From UMGS363 sp964402055 (GTDB taxonomy: Bacteria > Bacillota > Clostridia > Oscillospirales > Ruminococcaceae): DNA of 40,689 bases. The notes under the pieces were generated by a model, which ran no database searches, was not told the origin of the DNA, and saw only the letters and a list, made by a program, of their open reading frames with translations. The stretch spans positions 1 through 40,689 of the forward strand of contig CAYOAV010000012.1 in assembly GCA_964402055.1 (NCBI GenBank), written 5' to 3'. Within the stretch, counting starts at the first letter, position 1, and every line of letters starts with the position of its first letter. Positions 39,595 to 40,689 of this stretch are shown here, piece by piece. Made by a program: the position numbers and the translations under genes.

Positions 39595-40479
39595 ATGAAC
39601 ATAAAAAAATTATTGAAGCTTTTATATCCGCCGTTATGGATCTTAATTCCGCTTGTGATGATATGCACGGCAGGATTGATCTATATTTTTGTCGGCGGTT
39701 ATAATGAACACTGGTATGCTTATGCAGGATATATTTTATCATTTTACACGCTTACGGCAACCGTACTTTTCTGCATAAAAAAAATCCCCGAATATTACAG
39801 GTTGGCGAAGAAAAGGGTTTATGAAAATCCGCTCGGCGAACGTTATATGACGGATATGAAATTCCGCACGCATATATCTTTATTTTCATCGCTTGCGGTA
39901 AATCTGCTTTATGTCGGAATAAACGCTGTTTTGGCTGTTTTATATGGGTCAAAGTGGTTTTGCGTGCTTGCGTTTTATTATATGATACTTGCGGTGATGC
40001 GTTTTCTGCTCGTAAGAGGGATCGGTGCAGACAGAATGACAGAGCTTCGCCGTTCAAGGATCTGCGGAGTAATTCTGCTGACGATAAACCTTGCACTTTC
40101 GGGTTCGGTACTGATGATAATTTATCAGGGCAAGGGTACAAGCTACGGCGGAAATCTGATATACGCAATGGCGGCTTACACCTTTTACATAACGATAACA
40201 GCGATAATAAATCTTGTAAAATACCGCAAATTCGGCAGCCCTGTTATGTCAATGGCGAAAATTATAAGTATGGCAGCTTCACTTGTTTCTATGCTTTCGC
40301 TTGAAACGGCGATGTTTTCCTCATTCGGCGAGGGAATGTCGGAGGAAAATCAAAGGCTGATGATAATTCTCACTGGAGCAGGCGTAAGCATTTGCATTAT
40401 TTCAATGTCGGTTTACAGCATAATTAAAAATACCAAGGAAATCAGAAATAATATTGTTATTAATAAAACCGCTGATTAA
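39595..40479 (+). CDS. Hypothetical eight-helix membrane protein
   Basis: A 294-residue integral membrane protein with about eight helices (approximate residues 11-32, 41-62, 92-118, 122-142, 153-175, 183-208, 217-241 and 250-272) linked by short basic loops (KKIPEYYRLAKKRVYENPLG after helix 2, VKYRKFGSP after helix 6). I do not recognise a family or a catalytic motif. ATG 39595 follows AAAGGA and lies just after the adhE terminator, so expression may depend on partial read-through or a promoter I could not identify. It converges with the partial gene on the minus strand, the stops being 2 bases apart. Confidence 0.7.
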   Translation: MNIKKLLKLLYPPLWILIPLVMICTAGLIYIFVGGYNEHWYAYAGYILSFYTLTATVLFCIKKIPEYYRLAKKRVYENPLGERYMTDMKFRTHISLFSSLAVNLLYVGINAVLAVLYGSKWFCVLAFYYMILAVMRFLLVRGIGADRMTELRRSRICGVILLTINLALSGSVLMIIYQGKGTSYGGNLIYAMAAYTFYITITAIINLVKYRKFGSPVMSMAKIISMAASLVSMLSLETAMFSSFGEGMSEENQRLMIILTGAGVSICIISMSVYSIIKNTKEIRNNIVINKTAD

Positions 40480-40481
40480 TA

Positions 40482-40689
40482 CTATTCTTCCGATTCCCCC
40501 TCGTTTTTGAGCTTTTCTGCCGCAACTCTGTTCCTTTCGTCAATGAGCCACTGCGGCAATTTCTTTTCCTTGGAATAATAGCCTAATTTCGATGGGCGGA
40601 GCTTATGCTCCTTTAGCCAGAGCTGGAACTGCTCCTCTATCCAGTCGAGCATTTCGTGATAGCCGTCCCTTGACTGCTCGAAAATTTTG
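40482..40689 (-). CDS. 3' end of an unrecognised gene
   Basis: The last 68 codons of a minus-strand gene whose start lies beyond the window. The visible C-terminus runs KIFEQSRDGYHEMLDWIEEQ, then FQLWLKEHKLRPSKLGYYSK, and ends in a charged AEKLKNEGESEE tail before a TAG at 40482-40484. It is rich in Lys, Glu and Trp and predicted helical. I do not know its family. It ends 2 bases from the convergent membrane protein gene, with no terminator between. Confidence 0.6.
   Translation of the reverse strand, partial: KIFEQSRDGYHEMLDWIEEQFQLWLKEHKLRPSKLGYYSKEKKLPQWLIDERNRVAAEKLKNEGESEE

Overview
The window looks like a draft-assembly piece of a low-to-moderate GC, anaerobic, spore-forming Firmicute, most likely a Ruminococcus-type member of the Oscillospirales. 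The grounds are spoIIID, a fermentative bifunctional AdhE, strong GGAGG ribosome binding sites, consensus sigma-A promoters and the sequence flavour of the housekeeping proteins. The genus is an inference. Two runs of 100 N are each flanked by the same exact 55-base sequence, so both are scaffolding artefacts between overlapping contigs and not real gaps.

Layout. 1-2598: rpoB (3' end outside the window) on the minus strand, with its own consensus promoter and a divergent zinc-ribbon/TM2 gene beside it. 3521-5644: a MATE exporter coupled to a pyrophosphatase-like/Nudix fusion protein. 5713-5982: spoIIID, with a sigma-E-like promoter and a hairpin that could hide its ribosome binding site in read-through mRNA. 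6022-15933: a compact minus-strand phage-like operon of 13 genes. It encodes both terminase subunits, portal, a scaffold-like protein, coat protein, three head-completion proteins, distal tail, Gp37-like tail protein, fibre, two small proteins, amidase and holin. It has no integrase, repressor, replication, tail-tube, tail-chaperone or tape-measure gene, although both of its borders lie inside the window. Two of its genes lack a canonical start codon at the right distance from a strong ribosome binding site. 15934-16233: an intergenic region rich in dyad symmetries. 16234-17710: a LysR regulator and a membrane protein. 17733-19066: GC-rich palindromes and related AT-rich repeats flanking a secreted C39-like peptidase gene. 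19080-19247: a 55-residue small protein.

19443-23750: polA and argS (argS transcribed first). 23813-27928: a GtrA-like membrane protein and a heterodimeric ABC exporter pair, one half of which has an aspartate in place of the catalytic glutamate. 28123-30117: a CNNM/CBS (HlyC/CorC) membrane protein and an orphan LytTR response regulator. 30243-36728: a polyamine cluster (speD, a DUF3592-like membrane protein, speA, speE, speB) that would turn arginine into agmatine, putrescine and spermidine, followed by a CLC transporter resembling the fluoride-exporting branch and a DtxR/MntR-type metalloregulator. 36764-39516: adhE with a Rex-like site over its promoter. 39595-40689: an eight-helix membrane protein and the 3' end of an unrecognised minus-strand gene.

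The most unusual region is the phage-like operon. Its gene order follows an SPP1-type morphogenesis module with exactly the tail-length block left out, yet the frames are intact and the join still has a 4-base stop/start overlap. It could be a domesticated particle (for example a gene-transfer-agent-like or satellite-like element) or an old remnant; the sequence alone does not decide between these.
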